Source: an uncultured Croceitalea sp. (GTDB lineage Bacteria; Bacteroidota; Bacteroidia; Flavobacteriales; Flavobacteriaceae). Taken from it: a stretch of 64,000 nt of DNA. Positions 37,281 to 45,345 of the stretch are shown piece by piece. The notes below the pieces were generated by a model. It was not told the origin of the DNA. It saw only the letters and a program-made list of their open reading frames with translations, and did not search any database. Position 1 is the first letter of the stretch. The number at the start of each line of letters is the position of its first letter. Position numbers and translations under genes: made by a program. The DNA lies in the NCBI GenBank assembly GCA_947503285.1, contig CANNDD010000001.1, positions 1 to 64,000 on the forward strand. The letters are read 5' to 3'.

Positions 37281-37957
37281 ACCGTAAAATCGGGCGAACT
37301 ATCGGGGCTCTCTTTCTTGTCATTATCGCAACGGGGGTTCCATCGAATATGTTTCGAGGCCTATCATCTTCATTGGCAAGAACACCAGAATTTTTACAGA
37401 CCATCAATACACGAGCTTTAGAAATGCGTTTTGTAGTGCTACTTAGCTTTACCACCCATGTCATCTGGGTCATAGTCATAGGGCTATTGTATCCCTTGTT
37501 GAAAAAGTTCAGCCCTAAATTGGCTCTGGCTTTTTTGGCATTTTGGATTACCTCTTTTGCCATTGCCCTATTCGGAGACCTAAGTCACCTTTCCCTGATA
37601 TCATTGGCAAAAGAGGCATTGCATTCATCGACCCACAATATCGAACAGTTTCAATTACTGGGTTTGGCCAAAGTGAAAGACTATTTATGGTCTCATTTTA
37701 TGGTACTGATACTTTATAGTTCTTCAACCTTTTTGTTTTTCTATTATCTCTTCAAGACAAAAATGGTACCGCGTCTATTATCAGCTTGGGGCATGGTCGC
37801 CATGGTCATTGTTTTCACGGCAAGTTGGTTGAACGTTTTTGACCAAAATGTGGGCATGTATCCCTTTTTCCATAATGGTCTGCATATGATGGTTTTCACG
37901 CTTTGGCTTTTGACCAAAGGATTTTCGAAAGGTAACAAGCTGCAAACCAATAGCTAA
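37271..37957 (+). CDS. DUF4386 family membrane protein
   Basis: A 228-residue integral membrane protein with about six hydrophobic segments, matching the DUF4386 pattern (start KIGRTIGALFLVIIATGVPSNM, later YLWSHFMVLILYSSSTFLFFYYLFKTKMVPRLLSAWG). DUF4386 proteins are widespread in Bacteroidota and Bacilli; function unknown. It lies in a series of small membrane protein genes after the YtrA-type operon. Confidence 0.85.
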   Translation: MDSNRKIGRTIGALFLVIIATGVPSNMFRGLSSSLARTPEFLQTINTRALEMRFVVLLSFTTHVIWVIVIGLLYPLLKKFSPKLALAFLAFWITSFAIALFGDLSHLSLISLAKEALHSSTHNIEQFQLLGLAKVKDYLWSHFMVLILYSSSTFLFFYYLFKTKMVPRLLSAWGMVAMVIVFTASWLNVFDQNVGMYPFFHNGLHMMVFTLWLLTKGFSKGNKLQTNS

Positions 37958-37972
37958 AGAACGTCATCAATC

Positions 37973-38003
37973 ATCAATCAAAAAACGAACAATCATGAAT
38001 TCA
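37973..38003 (+). repeat. Repeated gene leader, copy 3
   Basis: ATCAATCAAAAAACGAACAA then TCATGAATTCA, identical to copy 1 over 31 bp, and preceded by a further ATCAATC unit at 37966. The start codon of the DUF2306 gene is at 37995. Confidence 0.85.
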
Positions 38004-38822
38004 AACAAACAGGTAATCGAAACGGCTTCGGGCCTAACATCCCCATTCAACGAATTATTAAAGAACACGGCCATATTATGGTTCATCATGGCCGTAATCG
38101 GTCAATGGATTTTTGCCATTTATGTCGGTGCTTTCTATGGCGGCGCAGCTATACAGGGCGATTTTATGAAATGGAATCGTGTATTGCCCCATGGCTATGT
38201 TGAAGGTGAAACCATGGGCAATTTAGCTTCGGGCATTCACGTATTCCTTGCCATTGCTATTTTAGTCGGTGGACCACTACAGTTCATCCCAAAGATTAGA
38301 AATCGATTCAGGAAATTTCACCGTTTTAACGGACGCCTTTATTTCTTTACTGTACTACTGGTAAGCTTTAGCGGTGTTTTTATGGTTATTACCAAAGGTA
38401 CTATCAGTGGTATTGTGGGTGATATCAGCATAAGCATCAACGCACTCCTCGTCTTTATTTTTGCCACGGCGGCATGGCGCAAGGCAATCGCCAAAAAATT
38501 TGTGGAACACGGTCAATGGGCATTTCGTTTATTTTTAGCGGCGAGCGGGGTTTGGTTCTTTAGAATAGGATTAATGTTCTGGCTAATGGTCATGGGCGGT
38601 CCTGTTGGTTTCGACCCAGAAACCTTTCAAGGACCTTTTTTGGTATTCTTGGGCTTTGGACAGTACCTTGTTCCATTAACGATCTATGAGTTTTATCTGA
38701 AATCAAAAAACGCACAAACCTTCGGCAAGCTCTCGATGGCCATTGGTCTTTTGCTCTGTACCCTCATTATGGCCACTGGCATATTTGCTGCTACTATAGG
38801 TATGTGGTTACCTAGAATATAG
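37995..38822 (+). CDS. DUF2306 family membrane protein
   Basis: A 275-residue integral membrane protein with about seven hydrophobic segments. It carries the DUF2306 features: GIHVFLAIAILVGGPLQFIP, then FHRFNGRLYFFTVLL and HGQWAFRLFLAASGVWFFRIG, with conserved His residues that could bind a metal or haem. Function is unknown. It ends 4 bp before the convergent gldC stop, and no terminator separates them. Confidence 0.87.
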   Translation: MNSNKQVIETASGLTSPFNELLKNTAILWFIMAVIGQWIFAIYVGAFYGGAAIQGDFMKWNRVLPHGYVEGETMGNLASGIHVFLAIAILVGGPLQFIPKIRNRFRKFHRFNGRLYFFTVLLVSFSGVFMVITKGTISGIVGDISISINALLVFIFATAAWRKAIAKKFVEHGQWAFRLFLAASGVWFFRIGLMFWLMVMGGPVGFDPETFQGPFLVFLGFGQYLVPLTIYEFYLKSKNAQTFGKLSMAIGLLLCTLIMATGIFAATIGMWLPRI

Positions 38823-38826
38823 CCTA

Positions 38827-39162
38827 CTATTGTTTTAGCTCTAATTTTTCGGCAAAGTAGTCACAGAAATCTTTCATGGTGGCGGTCATCTTTTCGTCTT
38901 GTGTGGCTTTCATAAAGGTGTCCGCCATGGTGACCAAGGTTTGGTGAAAAAAAATCTTCATTTCATCTACGGGCATATCTTTGGTCCATAAGTCAATTTT
39001 TAAGGACTCTTTGTTTTTGCTGTCCCATACCGAAAGCATCATCGCTTTGGCCGCCTCATTATCGATTCCACCATCTTCTGCCGACCAATTCAATTCTTCG
39101 GGTACCCGATTTTCATCTAGTCCAACTCTTAGGGTAATTTCTGAGGTATGTTCTACCGCCAT
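38827..39162 (-). CDS. gldC: Gliding motility protein GldC
   Basis: A 111-residue soluble protein matching GldC (TSEITLRVGLDENRVPEELNW, CDYFAEKLELKQ at the end). In Flavobacterium GldC supports gliding and the activity of GldB but is not strictly essential. It starts at ATG 39162, whose A is also the last base of the gldB stop (TAATG). This tight coupling and the gldB-gldC order are conserved in flavobacteria. Confidence 0.93.
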   Translation of the reverse strand: MAVEHTSEITLRVGLDENRVPEELNWSAEDGGIDNEAAKAMMLSVWDSKNKESLKIDLWTKDMPVDEMKIFFHQTLVTMADTFMKATQDEKMTATMKDFCDYFAEKLELKQ

Positions 39163-40133
39163 TATTTTTTAGGTTTATAGTTTGATTTTTTAAATATGAC
39201 ATCAGCAGGCAAATCCAACAGTTCGATCAAGGTGATTTTTGGGTTTCTTTCCATGAAGGCCTTCACGATTTTCCAACCAATGAACCTCCCCAGGCGACCC
39301 GGGGATTCACTGTCCAGTTCTAATTGAAATTTAGAGAAGGGAGCTGGGTCTAAGAACCTGCGGTCCAGTTTTGAATCCGTGCTAAAAAGCAATTCACGTT
39401 CCACAAAATAGCGCCAAATCTGTTCTTCGTTGGTATTGGCCCATTCGATTTCCTCTTCGGTGTAATTAATTTTTTGTGCTTCACTATTTGAGGGTATCAG
39501 CAACTCTTTAATATATAGCTCTTTACCATAATAGACTATACGTGAAAGAAAACTACGATTTCTAGGATACCTGTTTATGGTCTTTGCGAAGGCACTGGCA
39601 ATATCTGACATCAAAAATTTAGCATCCAGATTTTTTGCTACATAGTTCGGAAGCCCTGCATAAAAACGATGTTCCCTACCGAGATAGTTGTCAAGGCCTA
39701 CAAGTAATAGCGAATCCGTAAGTACTACCCTATTATCATATTGTACATCAGAGATGATGGTAACTACTTTCGGCAAGACATATTTCGGAAAATAATATTT
39801 GATGTGCTTGAAAAGTAAGTCCAGCTGCTGCTCTTGCTCCCCAAAATCGCCGAACCGCTGTTCTATTTCAGAATATATCTCGAGTTGTAAGGTGTCTGTC
39901 AAACGCGCTATCCAAACACTATCGGCATATCGCCTAGGAAACAAATAGGGAAATTTCTGCTTTAAATCGGGTATCGCATCGGCTTTGGACCTAACGAAGA
40001 GTTGATCAAAACGTATTACATCCAAGTCAACAGGCATCTTGGCAACCGCTTTTTCCGTGGCGTCTTGTTCATTGCATGAAAATAATAACGCCATAAAGCC
40101 AAAAAGTAAAAAGAATTTGAGCTTCAACTTCAT
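39162..40133 (-). CDS. gldB: Gliding motility lipoprotein GldB
   Basis: A 323-residue lipoprotein. The signal peptide has a lipobox ending LFSC with Cys20. GldB is required for gliding and type IX secretion in Flavobacterium, possibly through the assembly or energising of the machinery. Conserved stretches include DVIRFDQLF and the C-terminal GRLGRFIGWKIVKAFMERNP. ATG 40133 is chosen because it begins a proper signal peptide; the frame is open 12 codons upstream. It is divergent from nadE, an arrangement seen in many flavobacteria. Confidence 0.93.
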   Translation of the reverse strand: MKLKLKFFLLFGFMALLFSCNEQDATEKAVAKMPVDLDVIRFDQLFVRSKADAIPDLKQKFPYLFPRRYADSVWIARLTDTLQLEIYSEIEQRFGDFGEQEQQLDLLFKHIKYYFPKYVLPKVVTIISDVQYDNRVVLTDSLLLVGLDNYLGREHRFYAGLPNYVAKNLDAKFLMSDIASAFAKTINRYPRNRSFLSRIVYYGKELYIKELLIPSNSEAQKINYTEEEIEWANTNEEQIWRYFVERELLFSTDSKLDRRFLDPAPFSKFQLELDSESPGRLGRFIGWKIVKAFMERNPKITLIELLDLPADVIFKKSNYKPKK

Positions 40134-40166
40134 TTTTAATGAAACAGGGATTAATTTTACGAGGCA

Positions 40167-40174
40167 CAAAGGTA
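40167..40174 (-). promoter_or_regulatory. -7 box of the gldB-gldC promoter
   Basis: TACCTTTG on the minus strand, matching TAnnTTTG, 33 bp upstream of the gldB ATG. No TTG at the -33 position is seen. The box lies in the 65-bp divergent gap to nadE. Confidence 0.6.
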
Positions 40175-40198
40175 AATTTTTGAACTTAAAAGAAAGCT

Positions 40199-41002
40199 AT
40201 GCAAACTGAAAAGGTAATTGAACATATTGTGAACTGGTTAAAAGACTATGCGACCAACGCAAACATCAAGGGATTTGTGATTGGGGTCTCAGGAGGAATA
40301 GACTCTGCGGTAACCTCAACCCTTTGTGCGAGAACCGGACTAGACCTATTGTGCCTAGAGATGCCTATTCACCAGGGTAAAAATCAAGTAACCCGGGCCG
40401 ATCGACACATTGCATGGCTTAAGAACAATTTTTCGAATGTGGAAAGACAGCCTGTAAACCTCACCCCGGTATTTGACAGTTTGGTGAATGCCCTGCCAAA
40501 AGTCGACAACGAAGAAGATCGTTTTATGTCGTTGGCCAATACCCGTGCAAGACTTCGTATGACAACGCTGTATTACTTTGCTGCCCTAAAGGGGTATTTA
40601 GTGGCAGGAACAGGAAACAAGGTGGAAGACTTTGGAGTGGGTTTCTATACCAAATATGGTGATGGAGGGGTCGATTTAAGCCCGATAGCCGATCTATTGA
40701 AATCGGAAGTCTATGAGATCGGCAAGGTTCTGGGTGTCAACCAAGACATTATCGAAGCTGCGCCTACAGACGGGTTATGGGGTGATAGCAGAACTGATGA
40801 AGACCAAATCGGAGCTAGTTATCCCGAATTGGAATGGGCCATGGCAATGGATGATGAAGGAAAGACATTAGAAGATTTTTCTGACAGAGAAAAAGAAGTA
40901 TTTCGAATTTATAAAAGGCTAAATTCCCTCAACATGCATAAGATGATTCCTATACCCATTTGTGAAATACCTGATTACCTAAAAGTTACCACTCAACGCT
41001 AA
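40199..41002 (+). CDS. nadE: Ammonia-dependent NAD+ synthetase
   Basis: Last step of NAD synthesis: amidation of nicotinic acid adenine dinucleotide with ATP. The PP-loop SGGIDS is at residues 31-36, and GTGNKVEDFGVGFYTKYGDGG and APTDGLW are family signatures. 267 residues means there is no N-terminal glutaminase domain, so free ammonia is the nitrogen donor. A weak hairpin (AAAACC...GGTTTT, 41023-41047) follows the gene. Confidence 0.96.
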   Translation: MQTEKVIEHIVNWLKDYATNANIKGFVIGVSGGIDSAVTSTLCARTGLDLLCLEMPIHQGKNQVTRADRHIAWLKNNFSNVERQPVNLTPVFDSLVNALPKVDNEEDRFMSLANTRARLRMTTLYYFAALKGYLVAGTGNKVEDFGVGFYTKYGDGGVDLSPIADLLKSEVYEIGKVLGVNQDIIEAAPTDGLWGDSRTDEDQIGASYPELEWAMAMDDEGKTLEDFSDREKEVFRIYKRLNSLNMHKMIPIPICEIPDYLKVTTQR

Positions 41003-41161
41003 ATTTAGCAGTTAAAACGAATAAAACCCTAAAAATTCTGTGGTTTTAAGAAAAAAGTTACACATTTGTCCCATGAATTGGTTACCTTGCCTTGCAGCTA
41101 TTGTAAGCATTTAATTACTAAAACCATTTCAAAGAACAAATACAAAGTAAAATCTACCACA

Positions 41162-41791
41162 ATGATCAATGTTTTTATTGCCGACAGTCACCCAATAGTA
41201 AGGCTTGGAATCAAACAAGTTCTAGACTCTACCTCTGATTTTAAGGTTATTGGTGATGCATCAACTACTACTGAGCTTTTTGAGGCTTTGGAAAAAGTCT
41301 CTCCTGATGTCGTTATGTTGGAGATGGACATCCCAGAAATCAATGGTATTGCCACACTCCGTAAAATAAAGCAAGATTTTCCCAGCACCAAGGTTTTAAT
41401 GTACAGTGGGCAATCAGAAGATGTATATGCACTGAGTACGATAAGGGCCGGTGCATATGGGTATTTATCAAAAACCGCCGATGTTGACTATATCATCTCT
41501 GCGATTCGCAAAGTAGCTGAAGGTAATATGTTCATAACGAACGAATTGGCGCAAAGACTTGCCTTTGATGAAGGCACTCAAAAGCCAAGAAGGTTTTTCA
41601 GGAAATTATCTACCAGAGAGGTGGAAGTATTGAAGCTATTGGCGAGCGGCAAACGAAACAAAGAGGTTGCAGAAGGCCTGAACCTGAACGAAAAAACAGT
41701 AAGTACGTACAAAGCGCGTTTAATGCGTAAATTGAACGTAGATAACTTAGTGGACCTATTGCAACAAGCAAAAGCATTGGAGCTTTATTAA
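41162..41791 (+). CDS. Atypical NarL/LuxR-type response regulator
   Basis: A 209-residue protein with an N-terminal receiver domain (1-120) and a C-terminal LuxR-type helix-turn-helix (about 145-205; LSTREVEVLKLLASGKRNKEVAEGL). The phosphorylation site reads VVMLEMDIPEING: the position normally held by Asp, four before the Pro, is Glu54 (codon GAG). The acidic pair near the start is Asp8-Ser9 instead of two Asp. Ser82 and Lys104 are kept. It may therefore act without phosphorylation, in a permanently active-like state. ATG 41162 is used; the 32-codon upstream extension is not receiver-like. No histidine kinase is adjacent. Confidence 0.9.
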   Translation: MINVFIADSHPIVRLGIKQVLDSTSDFKVIGDASTTTELFEALEKVSPDVVMLEMDIPEINGIATLRKIKQDFPSTKVLMYSGQSEDVYALSTIRAGAYGYLSKTADVDYIISAIRKVAEGNMFITNELAQRLAFDEGTQKPRRFFRKLSTREVEVLKLLASGKRNKEVAEGLNLNEKTVSTYKARLMRKLNVDNLVDLLQQAKALELY

Positions 41792-41811
41792 GGTTTTACC
41801 CAAAAACACTA

Positions 41812-41840
41812 TAAAAACCCCATAAATATTGGGGTTTTTA
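41812..41840. terminator. Bidirectional terminator between the response regulator and dnaG
   Basis: TAAAAACCCCA (41812-41822) and TGGGGTTTTTA (41830-41840), an 11-bp perfect stem with a 7-nt loop and T-rich arms in both directions. It separates the convergent genes. Confidence 0.88.
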
Positions 41841-41843
41841 TAT

Positions 41844-43814
41844 TTAAGACAAGACCCTGTTCAATTTTGCATTCAATAGCTTGTTCAATTGAAGGTAGTT
41901 TACAATTTCTTCCAACACTTCTGAATTATCCTCTTTTTCTTTTGTCTTTTCCTGTAGGGATGAAATTCTGTTCTTTATTAAATTACATCGCAGGGTTAAA
42001 ATGGTTTCACCGACCAACTGCGCAATTCCATTCTCCTTATCCTTTGGGTAGATATCTTTTCGTTCCCAGTCATGCAGTATATATCGTTCTTCCTCCATTA
42101 GGATCGAAGATACTTGTTGTACGACGTTTTGGTCTAAGTCGGCAATAAAAGTATTGATGGAAAAATCATCAGACGCATTCAATCTTTCAATGATTTTATA
42201 ATAAATGGTTTTAAAATCATCATTTGACAACTCCACTTCATCTTCTTGAAGATCTAAGTATATTTTCTCGTACACCTTTATCTCTATGGTCTCTGGTTCT
42301 AGCACCAAATCCCCTTCTTCATTTTCCTTCAACACCAAATCTTCGAACTCTTCTTTCTTATTCCCGTATAATAGTAGCAATTCGATTATTTTTCGCTCTA
42401 GCTCGAATTGAACATCAACCTTTTCAATTACGGTGTTGCTTTTAACGACTTCGAAGGCTTTTTGTTCTTGCTTTTGTTTTTTAGCTGTTTCGTAAACCTC
42501 TTTTTTATCTATCTGAGCCAAGGTATTGTACAAGACCTCTTCTGAAATCTGCATTATCTTTGCACATTCTTGAATGTAGATTTCTTTTTGTATTCGGTCT
42601 GGTATTTTAGCGATACTGTTTACGATATCTCGAACCGTATCTGACCTTTTGATCGGGTCATTGGCTGCTTCTTCAGCCAAAAGTGAGGTTTTGAACTGTA
42701 TAAAATCTTTTGCGTTCGCTTGCAAATACGACAGCACATCTTCAAGTGTATTGTTCTTTGCAAAACTATCGGGATCATCACCCTCAGGAAAGGAACATAC
42801 TTTTACGTTCATTCCCTGTTCCAAAATCAAATCAATACCCCTAAGTGAAGCCCTTAACCCTGCCGCATCACCATCGAATAGAACGGTAATGTTCTTGGTA
42901 AGCCTATTGATCAGTCGAATCTGCTCGGGGGTCAATGCCGTGCCACTCGATGCCACTACATTGTGTATACCCCGCTGATGCATTTGAATTACATCGGTAT
43001 AGCCTTCAACCAAATAACAATTGTCTTCTTTGGCGATGGCCTGTTTCGCAAAATAGATTCCATAGAGTACTTTACTCTTATGGTAAATATCGCTTTCGGG
43101 GGAGTTAAGGTATTTTGCCGCTTTTTTATCGTTATTCAAAATTCGGCCGCCAAAACCGAGAACCCGACCGCTCATGGAATGTATAGGAAACATAACACGA
43201 CCTTTAAAGCGGTCGAATTTTCTATCTTCACCTCCACTCTGTTCTTTAACAATGGTCAACCCTGTCTTTGACAAGTAGTCTAATTGATATCCATCAGCGA
43301 GCGCGGTATCGGTAAAGGCGGTCCACTGGTCTGGGTTATACCCTAGAGCAAATTTTTTAATAATTTCATCGGTAAAGCCACGCTCTTTGAAATATGAAAG
43401 GCCAATGGCCTTGCCCAACTCAGATTGCCAGAGTGTTTTTATAAAATATTTTGAGGCGTACTCTGACACCAAATACATGCTTTCGCGCTCATTGGCCTGT
43501 TCTTTTTCTTCATCGGTCTTTTCGGTCTCCTCAATTTCAATGTTATATTTCTTGGCTAAATATCGAATAGCCTCAGGATAACCAAAGTGTTCATGTTCCA
43601 TCAAAAAAGCTACCACATTACCCCCTTTACCACTGCTAAAATCTTTCCATATCTGTTTTACCGGTGACACCATAAAACTGGGGGTACGCTCGTCAGAAAA
43701 AGGACTCAAGCCCTTAAAATTGGAACCTGATTTCTTGAGCTGTACAAAATCACCAATGACCTCCTCTACACGGGCAGCCTCATATACTTGATCTATGGTG
43801 GTCTTTGAAATCAT
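41844..43814 (-). CDS. dnaG: DNA primase DnaG lacking zinc ligands
   Basis: Replicative primase, 656 residues. The catalytic core with the TOPRIM domain is intact (LVEGYTDVIQMHQRGIHNVVASSGTALT, then LFDGDAAGLRA). A helicase-interaction C-terminal domain follows. The N-terminal domain keeps the fold-level sequence (KKSGSNFKGL, DERTPSF, SGKGGNVVAFLMEHE), but all four metal ligands of the usual CHC2 zinc finger are replaced: Ser37, Ser40, Asp58 and Ser61 stand where Cys, His, Cys and Cys are expected. The N-terminal domain probably folds without zinc. The reading frame is intact. Confidence 0.95.
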   Translation of the reverse strand: MISKTTIDQVYEAARVEEVIGDFVQLKKSGSNFKGLSPFSDERTPSFMVSPVKQIWKDFSSGKGGNVVAFLMEHEHFGYPEAIRYLAKKYNIEIEETEKTDEEKEQANERESMYLVSEYASKYFIKTLWQSELGKAIGLSYFKERGFTDEIIKKFALGYNPDQWTAFTDTALADGYQLDYLSKTGLTIVKEQSGGEDRKFDRFKGRVMFPIHSMSGRVLGFGGRILNNDKKAAKYLNSPESDIYHKSKVLYGIYFAKQAIAKEDNCYLVEGYTDVIQMHQRGIHNVVASSGTALTPEQIRLINRLTKNITVLFDGDAAGLRASLRGIDLILEQGMNVKVCSFPEGDDPDSFAKNNTLEDVLSYLQANAKDFIQFKTSLLAEEAANDPIKRSDTVRDIVNSIAKIPDRIQKEIYIQECAKIMQISEEVLYNTLAQIDKKEVYETAKKQKQEQKAFEVVKSNTVIEKVDVQFELERKIIELLLLYGNKKEEFEDLVLKENEEGDLVLEPETIEIKVYEKIYLDLQEDEVELSNDDFKTIYYKIIERLNASDDFSINTFIADLDQNVVQQVSSILMEEERYILHDWERKDIYPKDKENGIAQLVGETILTLRCNLIKNRISSLQEKTKEKEDNSEVLEEIVNYLQLNKLLNAKLNRVLS

Positions 43815-43878
43815 GTGCTTCGTTTCTTGGTCTGCAGAAAAGTTTAATTAAATTGGAACTTCAAATGTATCAATAAAT

Positions 43879-44124
43879 ATGATTCTTTTTTTTGGGACAA
43901 AGCCCGGCAAACCGATTACGAAAAGAATGCATGGCGTCCGTTGTGGCTATTGCAATCAACAAGATACCCTTTCGGCCAGGGAGCAACCGAATTATTTTCA
44001 CCTATTTTGGATACCCTTATTCAAAATGGGAACATCCCGCTATGCGGGATGTTCCCATTGTAAACGTGTGTATTCCAAAGAAGAATTCCCTACTGAGATG
44101 AAAAAGGCATTAAGCAAAACTTAG
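43879..44124 (+). CDS. Small zinc-ribbon protein
   Basis: An 81-residue protein with two Cys pairs, CGYC near residue 22 and CSHC near residue 59, forming a zinc ribbon around a hydrophobic aromatic stretch (YFHLFWIPLFKMG). Similar short proteins occur in Bacteroidota; function unknown. It diverges from dnaG with a 64-bp gap. The coding sequence between the Cys pairs contains a perfect 16-bp inverted repeat (44025-44059). Confidence 0.8.
   Translation: MILFFGTKPGKPITKRMHGVRCGYCNQQDTLSAREQPNYFHLFWIPLFKMGTSRYAGCSHCKRVYSKEEFPTEMKKALSKT
44025..44059. repeat. Perfect 16-bp inverted repeat inside the zinc-ribbon gene
   Basis: AATGGGAACATCCCGC (44025-44040), loop TAT, then GCGGGATGTTCCCATT (44044-44059). 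It encodes MGTSRYAGCSHC in the gene. In RNA this would be a very stable hairpin. Confidence 0.95.
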
Positions 44125-44183
44125 TATCTACCACAACTATTTTGGCGAAGACCATCGTTATTTCCATTGAATCTTTAATAGGA

Positions 44184-45266
44184 TCACAAGTCGAATCGCA
44201 GCCCCAAAGAAATATTTCGTTGTTCGATAGCCGCATTTCTAAAAATCGGATTTAAATCATACTTCATATACAACTGAACACCACCGATCCCGGCATATGC
44301 ACTTAATCCATAAATCAAATCTGCGGTATTGTAATCCCGTTTCAACTTTTCTTTGATGCGATTACCATTTTCGGAATATTTTAATTTTTGACGGGTTCCA
44401 ATATTGAATCCACCATAGCCACCAATACCAAGCCTAAAACTTTTATCAATGTTGTATCTAAAGGTTTTTTCGGTTTCTCGATACCTTGAGGGCCCAAATT
44501 CAAAATGGATAGGGAAAACCAGATTATCCATTCGTAATTTTGATTTGTTCAAGTCAAAGGCAAATTCTTGAAGTTCCGTTTGATCTCCGTTCTCGACAAA
44601 AAATAGGTTGCCCTCTGGTTTCAATCCATTGAACTGAAAAGAAAAGCCATAATTGAACCTCATAAAATTGGAATTCTTGAAAACACGGGTGCGCCATTGC
44701 CATCCTAATTCAAAAAACCGACTTCCTCCAATTCTGTATGGTGAGTCACTAAGGGACTCTCCTTCTATAATTGCATTATTAAGTCCAATGGTCAAAACAA
44801 AGTCAGAATAGGTTCTTCGATCATACTTTAATTCCCTTTTCCAACTTTTGGTACCAAAAATGAATTCCTCTGCCGGTTCACCATTGATTTCAATGCCTAT
44901 TTGAATCTGATCTTCAACAATTGTATCATTCATAGAATCGTTTATCACCAGCCCTTCATTTCGTTCTAGCAAGGCGATGCGATTGTCAATTATGGCAATT
45001 CGGTCTTCAATGTTCAAGGCCCGCTTCTTGGCTGCTTCTTCTTTTAAGATTTTTGCTTCTTCTGCGGTAATCGCCCCTTTCGCCAACCTGTCGTTGATAC
45101 TTTTCACCTCAATTTTCAAAGCATCCTTCTCTTGAGCGGTAATACGTGTTTTTTGCTTTTCTAATTTTTCTATTTTTCGCTGGTAATCAACTTCTTCTTG
45201 TGCCATCAAATTTTGACTTAAAAGCGTCAACAAAAAGACAACAAGCACTTTGGTAATTCTTCTCAT
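44184..45266 (-). CDS. Outer membrane beta-barrel protein with N-terminal coiled coil
   Basis: A 360-residue protein with a signal peptide (cleavage near residue 22, LMAQ). Residues about 25-105 are highly charged and heptad-like (KIEKLEKQKTRITAQEKDALK), a predicted periplasmic coiled coil. The C-terminal two thirds have alternating strands with aromatic girdles and end in SLGLRFDL, a typical outer membrane barrel terminus. Function unknown. It is downstream of the sigma/anti-sigma pair on the same strand, with an intervening hairpin, and may be their product or sensor. Confidence 0.78.
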   Translation of the reverse strand: MRRITKVLVVFLLTLLSQNLMAQEEVDYQRKIEKLEKQKTRITAQEKDALKIEVKSINDRLAKGAITAEEAKILKEEAAKKRALNIEDRIAIIDNRIALLERNEGLVINDSMNDTIVEDQIQIGIEINGEPAEEFIFGTKSWKRELKYDRRTYSDFVLTIGLNNAIIEGESLSDSPYRIGGSRFFELGWQWRTRVFKNSNFMRFNYGFSFQFNGLKPEGNLFFVENGDQTELQEFAFDLNKSKLRMDNLVFPIHFEFGPSRYRETEKTFRYNIDKSFRLGIGGYGGFNIGTRQKLKYSENGNRIKEKLKRDYNTADLIYGLSAYAGIGGVQLYMKYDLNPIFRNAAIEQRNISLGLRFDL

Positions 45267-45293
45267 GATGATTTTGGTTTTACGCCTATTCCC

Positions 45294-45316
45294 GCTTTCC
45301 CCGAAACGGGGAAAGC
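45294..45316. promoter_or_regulatory. Intergenic GC-rich hairpin
   Basis: GCTTTCCCCG (45294-45303), loop AAA, CGGGGAAAGC (45307-45316): a perfect 10-bp stem between the anti-sigma-like gene and the outer membrane protein gene. There is no T run on either strand, so it is not a typical terminator; it may stabilise or process mRNA. Confidence 0.6.
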
Positions 45317-45345
45317 CATCAAAATAGACTTTGATTGATGAAATA

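Noticed and set aside
41023-41047. AAAACC...GGTTTT as a terminator of nadE
   Set aside because: The stem has only six pairs, four of them A-T, with a 13-nt loop; too weak to list as a terminator.
44025-44059. The perfect inverted repeat as an intrinsic terminator
   Set aside because: No T run follows on either strand and it lies inside a reading frame with intact Cys pairs.
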